Positions 16,479 to 26,331 are shown, counted from the stretch's first letter. The stretch: DNA of 64,000 bases from Terriglobia bacterium (GCA_021324615.1 JAJPIT010000050.1:1-64000), one strand, 5' to 3'. Translations and numbers: made by a program. Notes: a model not told the origin generated them from the letters alone.

Positions 16479-19400
16479 TCTGCGCCGCATCCTGATCGTC
16501 GGCAGCGGCCCCATTGTCATCGGCCAGGCCTGCGAATTCGATTATTCCGGCGCGCAGGCGTGCAAGGCGCTCCGCGCGGAAGGCTACGAAGTGGTGCTGA
16601 TCAATTCCAATCCGGCCACCATCATGACCGATCCGAATCTGGCCGACCGCACCTACGTCGAGCCGCTGAGCGTCGAGTTCGCCGAAGAAGTGATCCGCCG
16701 CGAGCGCCCCGACGCGCTGCTTTCCACCGTCGGCGGCCAGACCGGGCTGAATCTGTCGGTGGCGCTGGCCGAAGCCGGCGTGCTCGACCGCTACGGCGTG
16801 GAGCTGATCGGGGCCAAAATCGATTCCATCAAAAAGGCCGAGGATCGCCTCCTGTTTAAAGACGCGATGCGGAAGATCGGGCTCGATCTGCCGCAGTCGC
16901 AACTGGTCAATTCGGTCGAAAAAGGACTGGAGTTCGCCGCGCGCATCGGTTATCCGGTGATCCTGCGGCCAAGCTTCACTTTGGGCGGAACCGGCGGCGG
17001 GATCGCCTATCACCAGGAAGACCTCAAGGAAATTCTGGAGCGCGGCCTGGAGCTTTCCCCCGTTCACGAGGTTTTGATCGAGGAAAACGTCCTGGGATGG
17101 AAGGAGTTCGAGCTGGAGGTGATGCGCGATCTGGCCGACAACGCCATCATCGTTTGCTCCATCGAAAATTTCGATCCCATGGGCGTGCACACCGGTGATT
17201 CGATCACGGTCGCGCCGGCGCAGACGCTGACCGACCGCGAATATCAGATGATGCGCGACGCCGCGCTGGCGTGCCTGCGCGAGATCGGCGTCGATACCGG
17301 CGGCTCCAACGTGCAGTTCGCCATCGATCCCAAAACCGGCCGCATGGTGATCGTGGAGATGAACCCGCGCGTTTCGCGCAGTTCCGCGCTGGCGTCGAAG
17401 GCGACCGGGTTCCCGATCGCAAAGATCGCGGCGAAGCTGGCGGTGGGCTACCGCCTGGACGAAATCAAAAACGACATCACCCGCAGGACGCCGGCCTGTT
17501 TTGAGCCGTCGATCGACTACGTGGTGGTGAAAATTCCGCGCTGGCAGTTTGAGAAATTTCCCGGAGCGCAGCCCGTGCTGGGCACGCAAATGAAGAGCGT
17601 CGGGGAGGTGATGGCGATCGGACGCACCTTCAAGCAGGCGCTCGGCAAGGGCATGCGCAGCCTGGAGACCGGCAAACCGGAAACGGCGGCGAAATACCGC
17701 GCCGATCTGATTGAGCCGCGCCTGATCACGCCCAATCCGGAGCGGCTGGGCTACATTCGCTTCGCTTTCGAAGCGGGATACACGGAAGAACAGGTTCACG
17801 CGCTCACGTCGATCGATCCGTGGTTCTTGCGCCAGATCCGGGAGATGGTCGATCTGGAAAGATCGGGCGGCTCGCTGGCTTCCGCCACGCGGGAGCAGTT
17901 GCTCCGGTTCAAGCGCGACGGGCTTTCCGACGCGCGGATCGCGCGGATGTGGAACACCGACGCGCTGGCGGTCCGCGACAAGCGGAAGCAGCTTGGCGTG
18001 AAGGCGGTGTTCAACCGGGTGGACACCTGCGCCGCGGAGTTTGAGAGCTTCACTCCGTATCTTTATTCGAGCTACGAATCGGAGTGCGAAGCGAATCCGG
18101 CGCAGAGGAAAAAAGTGGTGATCCTGGGCAGCGGGCCGAACCGCATCGGCCAGGGCATCGAATTCGACTACTGCTGCTGCCATGCCTCCTTCGCGCTGCA
18201 GGAGTTTGGCGTCGAATCGATCATGGTGAACTGCAATCCGGAGACGGTTTCGACCGATTACGACACCAGCGATCGCCTGTATTTCGAGCCGCTCACGCTG
18301 GAGGAAGTTCTAAATATTTGCGACACCGAAAATCCGGACGGGGTCATCGTGCAGTTCGGCGGGCAGACCCCGCTCACCCTGGCGCTGCCGTTGAAAGCGG
18401 CCGGCGTGCCGATTCTTGGGACCGATCCGGAAAACATCGATCTGGCGGAGGATCGCAAGCGCTTCGGCAAGCTCCTGGACGATTTGAAAATTCCCGCGCC
18501 GGCCAACGGTTCGGCGACCACTGTGGAGGAAGCGTGCGCCATCGCCCGCTCGATCGGCTTCCCGGTGCTGGTGCGGCCGAGCTATGTGCTGGGCGGGCGC
18601 GCCATGGTGATCGCCTACGACGAGGATACGGTGCGCCGCTATATGCAGGAAGCGGTGGTGTTCTCGCAGGACCGTCCGGTGCTGATCGACCGCTTCCTGG
18701 AAGACGCGATCGAGGTCGACGTGGACGCGATCGCCGATTCCTCCGGGACGGTGCTGGTGGCCGGAATCATGGAGCATATCGAAGAGGCCGGCGTGCACTC
18801 CGGCGATTCGAGCTGCGTTCTTCCGGCGACTTCTCTTTCCACCGAGGTGCTGGCGGCGATCCGGTCCTACACCGAGCGCCTGGCCCGCGCGCTGCGCGTC
18901 ATCGGGTTGATGAACGTTCAATACGCGGTGAAGGACGGCGTCGTCTACGTGCTCGAAGTGAATCCGCGCGCCTCGCGGACGGTTCCCTATGTCAGCAAGG
19001 CGACCGGCGTGGCGCTGCCCAGAATTGCCGTGGGCGTGATGCTGGGAGGGCGGATCGCGGACTTCACCGCCGCCCGGGGCGTGCTCCCCGTCCCGCAGTT
19101 TTTCGTGAAGTCGCCCGTGTTTCCGTTCAACAAATTTCCGGGCGTGGATCCGGCGCTCGGGCCGGAGATGCGATCGACGGGGGAAGTGATGGGCGTCGGG
19201 GAAAATTTCGGCGAGGCCTTCGCCAAGGCGCAATTGAGCGCCGGAACGCCGCTGCCGGATAAAGGCCGCGTATTTTTGAGCGTGAACGACCGCGATAAAG
19301 CGGCCGCGGCGGCGCTGGCGAAACGTTTCCACGAGTTGGGATTCGAGATCACGGCGACGCGCGGCACCGCCGCGGCGATTCGCGCGGCGGGTGTGCCGGT

Positions 19401-19680
19401 GAAGACCGTTTTCAAGGTGAACGAAGGGCGGCCCAACTCCGTGGACTTGATGAAATCGGGAGCCGTGGATCTGGTGATCTACACCCCCACCAGCGGCGCG
19501 CACGCGTTTTCCGACGAGAAGGCGATCCGCAGAACAGCGCTGACCCACCGCCTGCCGTGCATCACCACCATGAGCGGCGCGCGGGCGGCCCTGGAAGCGA
19601 TCGCCTCCCGCCGCCGCGATCCCGTTCGGGTGTGGAGCTTGCAGGAAATCCACGGCGCGGCACGCGTATCGGCGGGCTGA
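16462..19680 (+). CDS. carB: Carbamoyl-phosphate synthase large subunit
   Basis: At 1072 aa this is a full-length CarB. It contains two homologous ATP-grasp halves: the first around residues 1-400 ([19 protein letters not shown]), the second from about 550 ([15 protein letters not shown]). They are separated by the oligomerisation region, and an MGS-like allosteric domain closes the C terminus (from about 935). Each half shows the expected ATP-grasp glycine loops ([15 protein letters not shown]) and the NPR metal-binding motif ([24 protein letters not shown]). ATG lies inside the end of carA, so the subunits are coupled. Confidence 0.97.
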   Translation: MPRRNDLRRILIVGSGPIVIGQACEFDYSGAQACKALRAEGYEVVLINSNPATIMTDPNLADRTYVEPLSVEFAEEVIRRERPDALLSTVGGQTGLNLSVALAEAGVLDRYGVELIGAKIDSIKKAEDRLLFKDAMRKIGLDLPQSQLVNSVEKGLEFAARIGYPVILRPSFTLGGTGGGIAYHQEDLKEILERGLELSPVHEVLIEENVLGWKEFELEVMRDLADNAIIVCSIENFDPMGVHTGDSITVAPAQTLTDREYQMMRDAALACLREIGVDTGGSNVQFAIDPKTGRMVIVEMNPRVSRSSALASKATGFPIAKIAAKLAVGYRLDEIKNDITRRTPACFEPSIDYVVVKIPRWQFEKFPGAQPVLGTQMKSVGEVMAIGRTFKQALGKGMRSLETGKPETAAKYRADLIEPRLITPNPERLGYIRFAFEAGYTEEQVHALTSIDPWFLRQIREMVDLERSGGSLASATREQLLRFKRDGLSDARIARMWNTDALAVRDKRKQLGVKAVFNRVDTCAAEFESFTPYLYSSYESECEANPAQRKKVVILGSGPNRIGQGIEFDYCCCHASFALQEFGVESIMVNCNPETVSTDYDTSDRLYFEPLTLEEVLNICDTENPDGVIVQFGGQTPLTLALPLKAAGVPILGTDPENIDLAEDRKRFGKLLDDLKIPAPANGSATTVEEACAIARSIGFPVLVRPSYVLGGRAMVIAYDEDTVRRYMQEAVVFSQDRPVLIDRFLEDAIEVDVDAIADSSGTVLVAGIMEHIEEAGVHSGDSSCVLPATSLSTEVLAAIRSYTERLARALRVIGLMNVQYAVKDGVVYVLEVNPRASRTVPYVSKATGVALPRIAVGVMLGGRIADFTAARGVLPVPQFFVKSPVFPFNKFPGVDPALGPEMRSTGEVMGVGENFGEAFAKAQLSAGTPLPDKGRVFLSVNDRDKAAAAALAKRFHELGFEITATRGTAAAIRAAGVPVKTVFKVNEGRPNSVDLMKSGAVDLVIYTPTSGAHAFSDEKAIRRTALTHRLPCITTMSGARAALEAIASRRRDPVRVWSLQEIHGAARVSAG

Positions 19681-19750
19681 CGCCGGGGCGGCTTTCGAGC
19701 GATCCACTCCACTATCATGGAAATGTGGGGCGCTCCGAGCCCCGCGCCTG

Positions 19751-20677
19751 ATGCCCGAAACGCGACGCCGCGACACCCAAAAAAGAGAGCAGCCGGTCGA
19801 AACGGCCGAAATCCCGCAGGAACCGCAGGAAGAGATCGTCGAACCGCGGGTTTCGGCGATTCTGGTCGGCTACAACCAGGCCGCCGCGCTGCGCCGCGCC
19901 ATCGCCGCCCTGGAAGCCTCCACGGACCGCGAGCGGCTGGAAATTATCGTCATCGATTGCGGCAGCCATGACGAAAGCCCGCAGCTCGATGCGGAGTTTG
20001 AAAAGATCACGCTGCTGCGCCTGCCGATGCATTTAGGCGCGACCAAAGCCATGAATATCGGCGTGCGCACCGCCAAGGCGGAAACTGTGTTTTTTCTTTC
20101 GCCCAACGTGGAAGTGGCGCCCGATACGGTGATGCAGCTCGCCGCGAAGCTCGAAGACGAGACCGGCGATGCAGCCGCGGTATGCCCGCTGCTGGTCGAT
20201 CCGGCGGGGCGGATCGTTTCGAAGGACCACGACATCTCGGCGGCGATCGCGGGCAGGGATGAGGGCCGGCTGGTCGACGGGTCCGCGGAAAGCGTCGAGA
20301 TGGCGTATCCCGGCCTGGACGCGCTGATGATCCGCAAGTCGTTTTTGAAGGGCATGAATTATTTCGATGAGCGCTTCGGCAACTCCTGGGCCGACGCGGA
20401 TCTGGCGATGCAGATCCGGCGCGCGCAGCGAAAAATCCGGCTGTTTTCGGCGATCCGCGCGACCTATTACGACGAGCCCGATCCGGCCGCCTCCGATCCG
20501 CTGTACGCCGCCGACCGCGCGCTCGGCGCGGCGGCGTTTGTCGGAAAATACCGGGGGTTCGTTGCGGGCCTGCTGTTCCGTATGGCGGCCATTTTTCGCG
20601 CGCTCGGCCGGTTTGACCTGAAGCAGGCCGGCGCGCTGATCCGCGGCCAGAAGCTCGACGGAACGCAGGCGATGTGA
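19751..20677 (+). CDS. Family 2 glycosyltransferase
   Basis: GT-A fold transferase: VSAILVGYNQAAALRRAIAAL near residue 35, IIVIDCGSHD (nucleotide-binding DxD-like region) near 65, and FLSPNVEVAPD near 115. The acceptor region follows, with FLKGMNYFDERFGNSWADADLAMQIRRA near 200. A charged N-terminal tail of about 30 residues precedes the domain. There is no transmembrane anchor, so it is probably cytoplasmic or peripheral. Sugar donor and acceptor are unknown. No other glycan gene is adjacent; it follows carB by 70 bases. Confidence 0.85.
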   Translation: MPETRRRDTQKREQPVETAEIPQEPQEEIVEPRVSAILVGYNQAAALRRAIAALEASTDRERLEIIVIDCGSHDESPQLDAEFEKITLLRLPMHLGATKAMNIGVRTAKAETVFFLSPNVEVAPDTVMQLAAKLEDETGDAAAVCPLLVDPAGRIVSKDHDISAAIAGRDEGRLVDGSAESVEMAYPGLDALMIRKSFLKGMNYFDERFGNSWADADLAMQIRRAQRKIRLFSAIRATYYDEPDPAASDPLYAADRALGAAAFVGKYRGFVAGLLFRMAAIFRALGRFDLKQAGALIRGQKLDGTQAM

Positions 20678-20687
20678 CCGCGCCGCC

Positions 20688-21833
20688 TCAGGCCGGAGCG
20701 AGGAAGGCGCCGGTAATCTGGCTCACCGAGCGGGCGCCGCACTGGCGCATGGTCAAGGTCAGCTCTGCTTGAAAGATTTCCAGGACGCGCTCGACTCCCG
20801 CCTGGCCGAAGGCCCCGAGCCCCCACAAATATGGCCGGCCGATGCCGACCGCGGCCGCGCCCAGCGCCAGCGCCTTGAACACGTCCGTGCCCCGGCGGAA
20901 ACCGCCATCGATCAGCACCGGGATCCGGCCGTGCACGGCCTCCACGACCTCGGGCAAAATTTCGATGGTCCCGCGGCCGGTCTCCTCGGCGCGGCCGCCG
21001 TGATTGGAGACGACGATGGCGTCAACGCCGTGATCGCAGGCGAGCGCGGCGTCCTCGCGCGTTTCCAGCCCTTTTAATACCAGCTTCATCTTCGTCGATT
21101 TCCTGAGTTGATCGACGAATTCCCAGTTCATTGAAGGCGAATTGATCCCGCCCGCGTCCAGCCCGGAAAGCATCGGCCGGTTCAACCCATCGGCCGGGCT
21201 CGGCTGGTGGCAGGAGGTGCATTGCCGGGTGTCGGCCGCGCTGAGGCGTCTCTGCGTCTCGGTGTTGCGGCCGCCATTCTGATCGACGGTGAGCACCAGC
21301 ACCGTGCAGCCTGCGGCTTCGACCCGCCGCAGCATTTGTTGGACGGCGTCCCACTTGCGCGGCGCATACATCTGAAACCACGGCGGGCGGCCCAGCGCGC
21401 CGGCGACGGCCTCATAGGAGTAGGAGGAAACGGTGGAGAGCATCTGCGCCGCGTTCTTCGCCTTGGCCGCCCGCGCCGTGGCCAGCTCGCCTTCGGGGTG
21501 GAACGCGCGCTGGCTTCCGCAAGCGCTGATATAGACGGGCGACGCCCACCGGGTTCCGAACAGATCGATGCTGGTATCGACGCGGCTCACGTCGATCAGC
21601 CGCCGCGGCCGCAGCGCGAACTTCCGGAACGCTTCCCGGTTGGCGCGCAGCGTCAGATCGTCATCGACGCCGGTGGCCATGTAGGCCCAATGCGCGGGCG
21701 GCAAGGCGCGGCGCGCCGCCGCCTCGAAATCCATCACGCTGAGCGCGCTTTTCGGATCCTGCGGACCCTCCTGCTGAGCGAAGATCCATGGGCTGGCGGC
21801 GGCAAAACTCAGGAACTCACGGCGGGAATGCAT
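20688..21833 (-). CDS. Tat-exported FMN-dependent alpha-hydroxy-acid oxidase with a CxxCH motif
   Basis: The family oxidises L-2-hydroxy acids (lactate, glycolate) with FMN. Seen here: a twin-arginine signal (SRREFLSFAAA) at the N terminus, the TIM-barrel motifs FQMYAP near residue 155 and LVLKGLETREDA near 258, the catalytic VVSNHGGR near 280, and the phosphate-binding DGGFRRGTDVFKALALGA near 313. Unusual is CTSCH at residues 205-209 (21207-21221), a c-type heme attachment motif inside the variable loop that follows the TVD strand. Export through Tat is compatible with heme attachment in the periplasm. TAGGAT (21841-21846) lies 7 nt before the ATG. Confidence 0.88.
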   Translation of the reverse strand: MHSRREFLSFAAASPWIFAQQEGPQDPKSALSVMDFEAAARRALPPAHWAYMATGVDDDLTLRANREAFRKFALRPRRLIDVSRVDTSIDLFGTRWASPVYISACGSQRAFHPEGELATARAAKAKNAAQMLSTVSSYSYEAVAGALGRPPWFQMYAPRKWDAVQQMLRRVEAAGCTVLVLTVDQNGGRNTETQRRLSAADTRQCTSCHQPSPADGLNRPMLSGLDAGGINSPSMNWEFVDQLRKSTKMKLVLKGLETREDAALACDHGVDAIVVSNHGGRAEETGRGTIEILPEVVEAVHGRIPVLIDGGFRRGTDVFKALALGAAAVGIGRPYLWGLGAFGQAGVERVLEIFQAELTLTMRQCGARSVSQITGAFLAPA

Positions 21834-21925
21834 AAATCGTATCCTAACTCAGTTTTTTGTCCTACAACCCTAACTTTCTTCCCATCGGCCGCCGATAGAC
21901 TATCCGCAGGGTTTCGACTTCGACT

Positions 21926-22474
21926 ATGCACATGGACGCGTTTCTTTGGATGTTTCTTCCGGTGTTCGTGGCCGGGGGAAGCGCTCTGTTGTCGTTCTAC
22001 ATCATGCAGGCCCGGATGGAGGTCGCCCTCGCCAAGGAACGGGAATCGCTCGCCGAGGCGCGGGCCACCATCAGCTCCCAGAAGATCACCATGGAGGAGC
22101 GGATCAAGGCCACCGAAGAAGCGGTCCGGCGCCGTTCGCTCGACGAGTTCATGCAGGACTTCCGGGTCGAGGAGCGGAGCTATGTCCGCGAAAACAAATC
22201 GCTCCACGCTTTGCGCCGCACCATGGTGATGCAGGAGAGGCTGTTTTTCCGCAACATCCCGCTATCCAACTGGATCGAGCACGAGATGATCGTCGAAGAC
22301 GGCCGCGATCTGGATGAGCTGCCCAAGGAATCGGTCTTTTCGGCTCCCGCGCTTGCCGCCGAGGAGCGCCTGCCGGTTTCCAAGTTCCTGGACGAAGTGG
22401 AATGGCCGCGGGAAATGCCGCCGGAGAGCGCTTCTCTGGCCAACGCCCGCATCCCGGCCTTTGGGGCGCAGTAG
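21926..22474 (+). CDS. Membrane-anchored coiled-coil protein of unknown function
   Basis: I do not recognise a named family. The first 25 residues form one transmembrane helix (FLWMFLPVFVAGGSALLSFYIM). A charged heptad-rich coiled coil follows at about 28-75, then a basic/acidic segment and a proline-rich tail. The architecture suggests a single-pass protein with a cytoplasmic or periplasmic rod, perhaps a scaffold. Two in-frame ATG codons (21926, 21932) could serve. It stands alone, between a divergent oxidase and a convergent small secreted protein nine bases away. Confidence 0.75.
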   Translation: MHMDAFLWMFLPVFVAGGSALLSFYIMQARMEVALAKERESLAEARATISSQKITMEERIKATEEAVRRRSLDEFMQDFRVEERSYVRENKSLHALRRTMVMQERLFFRNIPLSNWIEHEMIVEDGRDLDELPKESVFSAPALAAEERLPVSKFLDEVEWPREMPPESASLANARIPAFGAQ

Positions 22475-22482
22475 GCCGGAGC

Positions 22483-22962
22483 TTACTGACGGCCCGGCGC
22501 CAGCACGTAGGGCACGGGCACGGAGGAGGCCGGACTGCTCAGATAAACGTGCGTGGCGCCGCTGGCCGTATCATAGGTTTGCATCGACGCCGAGATGGCG
22601 CACGGCGTTCCGGCAGTCTGGGTCACCTGGATCGAGCCCAGCACGACGGCCTGTCCGGTGGTCGCCAGCGTGTTCCCGGCGAGGCTCGCCGAAGCGATTT
22701 CTCCTGAAGCTAAGGTGAATTTCACCGGCGCCGGCTGCGTTTTGGCGTTCGCCACCGTGAAGGTGATGGTCCCGCTACAGGAAGCTGCGGCGTTTGCTCC
22801 ATTGGAAGCGGTGTTTGCGACGCTCATCTGAACCGTCTCGGTCGTGCCCACTCCGAGGGGTGTGAAGTTCAGGTTCCGGGTGAAACTGGCCGGCGTAGGC
22901 AGCGATTGCGCCGCGGCGACTCCGGCAACTCCAAGCAAGCAAAGAAAAAAATTAAACCGCAT
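22483..22962 (-). CDS. Small secreted protein, beta-rich
   Basis: A signal peptide (about residues 1-19, ending AAAQS) precedes roughly 140 residues rich in Thr, Ser, Ala and Val with alternating hydrophobic pattern. This resembles one immunoglobulin-like beta-sandwich of the kind repeated in acidobacterial surface proteins. Two cysteines could form a disulfide. No catalytic motif is visible. Start is ATG at 22962, with a strong GGAGG site 6 nt upstream; the preceding TTG codon is less likely. Function unknown. Confidence 0.7.
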   Translation of the reverse strand: MRFNFFLCLLGVAGVAAAQSLPTPASFTRNLNFTPLGVGTTETVQMSVANTASNGANAAASCSGTITFTVANAKTQPAPVKFTLASGEIASASLAGNTLATTGQAVVLGSIQVTQTAGTPCAISASMQTYDTASGATHVYLSSPASSVPVPYVLAPGRQ

Positions 22963-23100
22963 CAAATCCTCCGGATTCTTAGACGCCGTTAGCCGTTACC
23001 GGATTACATCCGGGACGACCGCCGGGCGCTGGTCCTAAAGCGCGTTTTTTCAGGATCCTAGCCTGTAATCCAGCCTCCCGCCGATCCGTCTAGGAAACAG

Positions 23101-23697
23101 ATGATTGAGGTGGTGGAGCCTCTGTCGGCCGAGAGAACCGGATCGCCCGCCCCGGCGGCTCTGTTGCGCGATTTCGGCGCGTGGATGAGCTCGGAGCAGC
23201 GCCGGATCTATGCGCTTTGCCAGCGTTTTTTGCAGGATCGGGACGAGGCCGACTCCGCCACTCAGGACGTCTTCCTCAAGGCTTACCAGGCATTATCGCG
23301 GGACAATGCGCAGCAGTTGGACGATCCGGCCCGCTGGGTGACGCGCATCGCCGTAAACACCTGCCTTGACCGGCTGCGGTCGCGCAAATGGCAGTTCTGG
23401 CGGCGTCGCCCGGCGCCGGAGGACGAGCAGGCGATCCTGGCGCTGGCGCCGTCCCGCTCGCCGGAAGGCGAGGACTGTTATTTCGCCGGGCAGATCGGGG
23501 CGCGGCTGCTGGCGGCGCTCGAAAAATTGTCGCCCCGGCAACGGGCCGTGTTTTCTCTCCGCCATTTTGAGGAGATGAGCCTGGAGGAGATCAGCCGGAC
23601 GCTCGAGCTGGATGTCGGCACCGTAAAAGCTCACATGTTTCGCGCCGTCGCCCGGCTGCGCCAGGAGCTGCGCGATTTGTACGGAGGCGCTCGATGA
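23101..23697 (+). CDS. ECF-type RNA polymerase sigma factor
   Basis: Sigma-70 region 2 lies at about residues 30-95 (RIYALCQRFLQDRDEADSATQDVFLKAY). Region 4 is at about 140-190 (LSPRQRAVFSLRHFEEMSLEEISRTLELDVGTVKAHMFRAVARLR). Regions 1.1 and 3 are absent, defining an extracytoplasmic-function sigma factor. The 198 aa length is typical. ATG has AGGAA upstream. The next gene overlaps by four bases and encodes a zinc-finger protein, its probable anti-sigma factor. Target genes are unknown but may include the Spy-like gene in the same operon. Confidence 0.93.
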   Translation: MIEVVEPLSAERTGSPAPAALLRDFGAWMSSEQRRIYALCQRFLQDRDEADSATQDVFLKAYQALSRDNAQQLDDPARWVTRIAVNTCLDRLRSRKWQFWRRRPAPEDEQAILALAPSRSPEGEDCYFAGQIGARLLAALEKLSPRQRAVFSLRHFEEMSLEEISRTLELDVGTVKAHMFRAVARLRQELRDLYGGAR

Positions 23698-24125
23698 ACC
23701 GCCATCTCACCACCGATGAGTTAATCGATTGTGTTTACGGCCTGAACGAGGACGCTCATCTTTCGGCCCACTTGGAGGAATGCAGGGAGTGCGCCGCGCG
23801 GATGGAGGCGGCCGGGCGGAGACGGCGCGCGGCGGCGCAGGCGGCGCCGGTGTCCAGCGAATTTCTGGCGGCGCAGCGGCGGGCGATCTATGCGCGGATC
23901 GATCAGCCGGCGGCGCGGCGGCTGCACTGGCTTCCGGCGCTGGCGGCCGCGGCGGCGCTGGCCGTGGTCGCTCTGGTCTACAAGGCCCCGGCTCCCCAGC
24001 CGTCGCATCCCGATTCAGCTTTAAGCGATGCGCAACTGTTCAGCGAAGTATACTCGATGGAGCAGTCGACGGAGCCGGCGGCGGCGGCGCCGATTCATCA
24101 GCTTTTTGAGGACAGCGGGCAATGA
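23694..24125 (+). CDS. Putative zinc-finger anti-sigma factor
   Basis: The N-terminal domain carries a zf-HC2/ZAS signature: His26-x3-Cys30-x2-Cys33 in HLEECRECAARME, typical of anti-sigma factors that bind ECF sigma factors. A single hydrophobic helix at about 82-103 would anchor it in the inner membrane with a short (about 40-residue) outer part. The ATG overlaps the sigma gene stop and its own stop overlaps the following gene, so three proteins are co-translated. The small external part offers little room for a sensing domain, so the downstream Spy-like protein may be the sensor. Confidence 0.87.
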   Translation: MNRHLTTDELIDCVYGLNEDAHLSAHLEECRECAARMEAAGRRRRAAAQAAPVSSEFLAAQRRAIYARIDQPAARRLHWLPALAAAAALAVVALVYKAPAPQPSHPDSALSDAQLFSEVYSMEQSTEPAAAAPIHQLFEDSGQ

Positions 24126-24559
24126 TTCGCTGGTTTGCATTTCTGCTCGGGCCGGCGCTGCTTCTGGCGCAGCCGCCGGCGCGGGATCTTCCTCCGTGGT
24201 GGGAAGCCGGCCTGGCCCGGAATCTGAATCTCAGCGACGCGCAGATGAAGCAGTTGCTGCAAATCCGCGACGACTTCCGCCCCCGCATGAGGGATGCCCG
24301 CGCCGCGGTGCTGCGCGCCGAAAAAGAGGTCGAAGCGGCCTTCAACGAAGATCCGGTGGACGAGGCCAAGGCCATGGAAGCCATCGCCCGGCTGGCCGCG
24401 GCCCGCGCTGAGGCGACCAGGGCGGTTTCGGAAATGGACCTGAAGTTCCGGATGGTCCTGACGGCGCAGCAGTGGCAGGAGTTGAAGGACCGGCAGCATC
24501 CGCGGCCCGGAGGCCGGGGCCGGCGGGGCCCTCCTACGCCTCCGACCAATCAGAAATAA
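24122..24559 (+). CDS. Spy/CpxP-like periplasmic protein
   Basis: A signal peptide (about 1-17, ending LLAQP) is followed by a long-helix protein: LNLSDAQMKQLLQIRDDFRPRMRDAR near 40-65, and the second conserved block (KFRMVLTAQQWQELKDRQ) near 110-130. These are the two LTxxQ-like repeats of the CpxP/Spy/heavy-metal-resistance family, which act as periplasmic chaperones or stress sensors. A proline/glycine-rich tail ends the protein. It is the third gene of the sigma/anti-sigma operon, which points to a role in sensing envelope stress. Confidence 0.83.
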   Translation: MIRWFAFLLGPALLLAQPPARDLPPWWEAGLARNLNLSDAQMKQLLQIRDDFRPRMRDARAAVLRAEKEVEAAFNEDPVDEAKAMEAIARLAAARAEATRAVSEMDLKFRMVLTAQQWQELKDRQHPRPGGRGRRGPPTPPTNQK

Positions 24560-24611
24560 CGACTGGCGATTTGACTTTGTCCCCGCGGCGGAGTATCCCT
24601 GAAAGAGAGCC

Positions 24612-24686
<75 letters not shown>

Positions 24687-24727
24687 GCCAATCCACCTAG
24701 ACCAAGCGAGGATTGCTCCGGTTCTGG

Positions 24728-24733
24728 TAAAAT
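24728..24733 (+). promoter_or_regulatory. Extended -10 element of the peptidoglycan-binding gene
   Basis: TGGTAAAAT (TGn plus TAAAAT) ends 6 nt before the TTG start at 24740. This placement would give an essentially leaderless transcript. No Shine-Dalgarno sequence is present in the gap. Confidence 0.5.
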
Positions 24734-24739
24734 CTCCCT

Positions 24740-25222
24740 TTGCGGATTTTGTTCCTCTTGAACTGCCTGGCCCTGTTTGCCTGCGGATTGCTGACCGCCC
24801 AGACGTCTACCTCGCCGCAAAAGAAAGCCGCCAGGAAGAAGACCACCAGACATCGCGCCTCCAGCAGCACAACGGCTGCCGCGCACACCACGCATAAGAC
24901 CACCGGGGCTGCGCCGGGCAAATCGCGTCGCGCGGCGGCGAAAAAATCGAAGACCGCCGTGGCGCGGCGATCCGTACAGAGCCAGCCCACTCCGGAGCGA
25001 TATAAGGAAATTCAGGAAGCGCTGGCCAGCCGCGGATATTTCCAGGGTACGCCCGACGGCAACTGGGGTCCGGAATCGGTGGATGCGCTCAAGCGGTTTC
25101 AGCGCGACCAAAATCTCACCGACGACGGGAAAATCGGCTCTCTTTCGCTGATTGCGCTGGGGCTCGGCCCCAAGCGGGCGGCCGCAGCCGAACCCGCGTC
25201 CGAAAATAAGGTTCAACAATGA
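24740..25222 (+). CDS. Exported peptidoglycan-binding domain protein
   Basis: The N-terminal signal peptide (about 1-20, LLNCLALFACGLLTAQ) is followed by a Lys/Arg/Ala/Thr-rich linker (about 25-85), likely unstructured. A single peptidoglycan-binding-1 domain follows at about 90-150 (RYKEIQEALASRGYFQGTPDGNWGPESVDALKRFQ). There is no catalytic domain, so it is a wall-binding module. The TTG start at 24740 follows an extended -10. The stop overlaps the ald start by four bases, an odd pairing of a wall protein with a metabolic enzyme. Confidence 0.8.
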   Translation: MRILFLLNCLALFACGLLTAQTSTSPQKKAARKKTTRHRASSSTTAAAHTTHKTTGAAPGKSRRAAAKKSKTAVARRSVQSQPTPERYKEIQEALASRGYFQGTPDGNWGPESVDALKRFQRDQNLTDDGKIGSLSLIALGLGPKRAAAAEPASENKVQQ

Positions 25223-26331
25223 TCATTGGAGTTCCCAAGGAAGTCAAAGACCATGAAGCGCGTGTCGGGCTGCTGCCGAGCGGCGCGAAAGCCCTGATTG
25301 AAGCCGGCCATCGCGTGCTGGCGCAAGCCGGAGCCGGCGTCGGCAGCTCGATCGCCGACCAGGAATACGCGGAGGCGGGCGCCGAAATCGTCCCCACGGC
25401 GGCGGAGCTGTGGAAACGCAGCGATCTGGTCGTGAAAGTCAAGGAACCGCAGCCCTCCGAATACGGATTTCTGCGGCCGGGGCTGGTTCTGTTCACCTAT
25501 CTTCATCTGGCGCCGCTGCCGGAGCTCACCGACAAGCTGCTGGAGGCGCGCGTCAGCGGAGTCGCCTATGAGACCATTCGCGAAAGCGACGGTTCGCTGC
25601 CGCTGCTGACGCCCATGAGCGAGGTGGCCGGGCGTCTGGCCACGCAGGTCGGCGCACAGTATCTGGAAGCGCCGATGGGCGGGCGGGGAATCATGCTCGG
25701 CGGCGTGCCGGGCGTGGCGCCGGCCAACGTGGTGATCATCGGCGGCGGCGTGGTGGGCCATCAGGCGGCCAAGGTGGCCGTCGGCATGGGCGCGCACGTG
25801 ATCATCATCGACCGCAATCTGGACCGGCTTCGCCAGCTCGACGACATCTATTCGAGCCAGGTGGTGACGCTGGCCTCCAACGAGTACACCATTCGCGAAT
25901 CGCTGCGCCTGGCGGACCTGGTGATCGGCGCGGTGCTGATCCCCGGCGCGTCGGCTCCCAAACTGGTCCGCCGCGACATGCTTCCGGCGATGCGGAAAGG
26001 CGCGGTGATGGTGGACGTGGCCATCGATCAGGGCGGCTGCTTTGAAACCTCGCACGCGACCACGCACACCAATCCGATCTACTTCGTGGACGGAGTGCTG
26101 CACTATTGCGTGTCGAACATGCCGGCCGCGGTGCCGCACACCTCGACGTTCGCGCTGAACAACGCCACGTTTCCCTATTTGATGGAGCTGGCCAATCGCG
26201 GCCTGGAAGGCGCCTGCGAGCACAGCGCGGCGATTCGCGAGGGGGTGAACACGTATCAGGGCCACGTCGTCTATCCGGCGGTCGCCGAGTCGCAGGGGAA
26301 GAAGTGGAAAGAGATGAGGGCGGTGGTTTAG
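25219..26331 (+). CDS. ald: Alanine dehydrogenase
   Basis: NAD-dependent interconversion of alanine and pyruvate plus ammonia. Family motifs: IGVPKEVKDHEARVGLLP at the N terminus, with the catalytic Lys in VVKVKEPQ near residue 74. His in the TYLHLAP segment near 95, the Rossmann loop IIGGGVVGHQAAKVAVGMGAHV near 171, and NMPAAVPHTSTFALNNAT near 300 complete the pattern. The 370 aa length is standard. ATG overlaps the preceding gene. No Lrp-type activator gene is adjacent. Confidence 0.95.
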   Translation: MIIGVPKEVKDHEARVGLLPSGAKALIEAGHRVLAQAGAGVGSSIADQEYAEAGAEIVPTAAELWKRSDLVVKVKEPQPSEYGFLRPGLVLFTYLHLAPLPELTDKLLEARVSGVAYETIRESDGSLPLLTPMSEVAGRLATQVGAQYLEAPMGGRGIMLGGVPGVAPANVVIIGGGVVGHQAAKVAVGMGAHVIIIDRNLDRLRQLDDIYSSQVVTLASNEYTIRESLRLADLVIGAVLIPGASAPKLVRRDMLPAMRKGAVMVDVAIDQGGCFETSHATTHTNPIYFVDGVLHYCVSNMPAAVPHTSTFALNNATFPYLMELANRGLEGACEHSAAIREGVNTYQGHVVYPAVAESQGKKWKEMRAVV

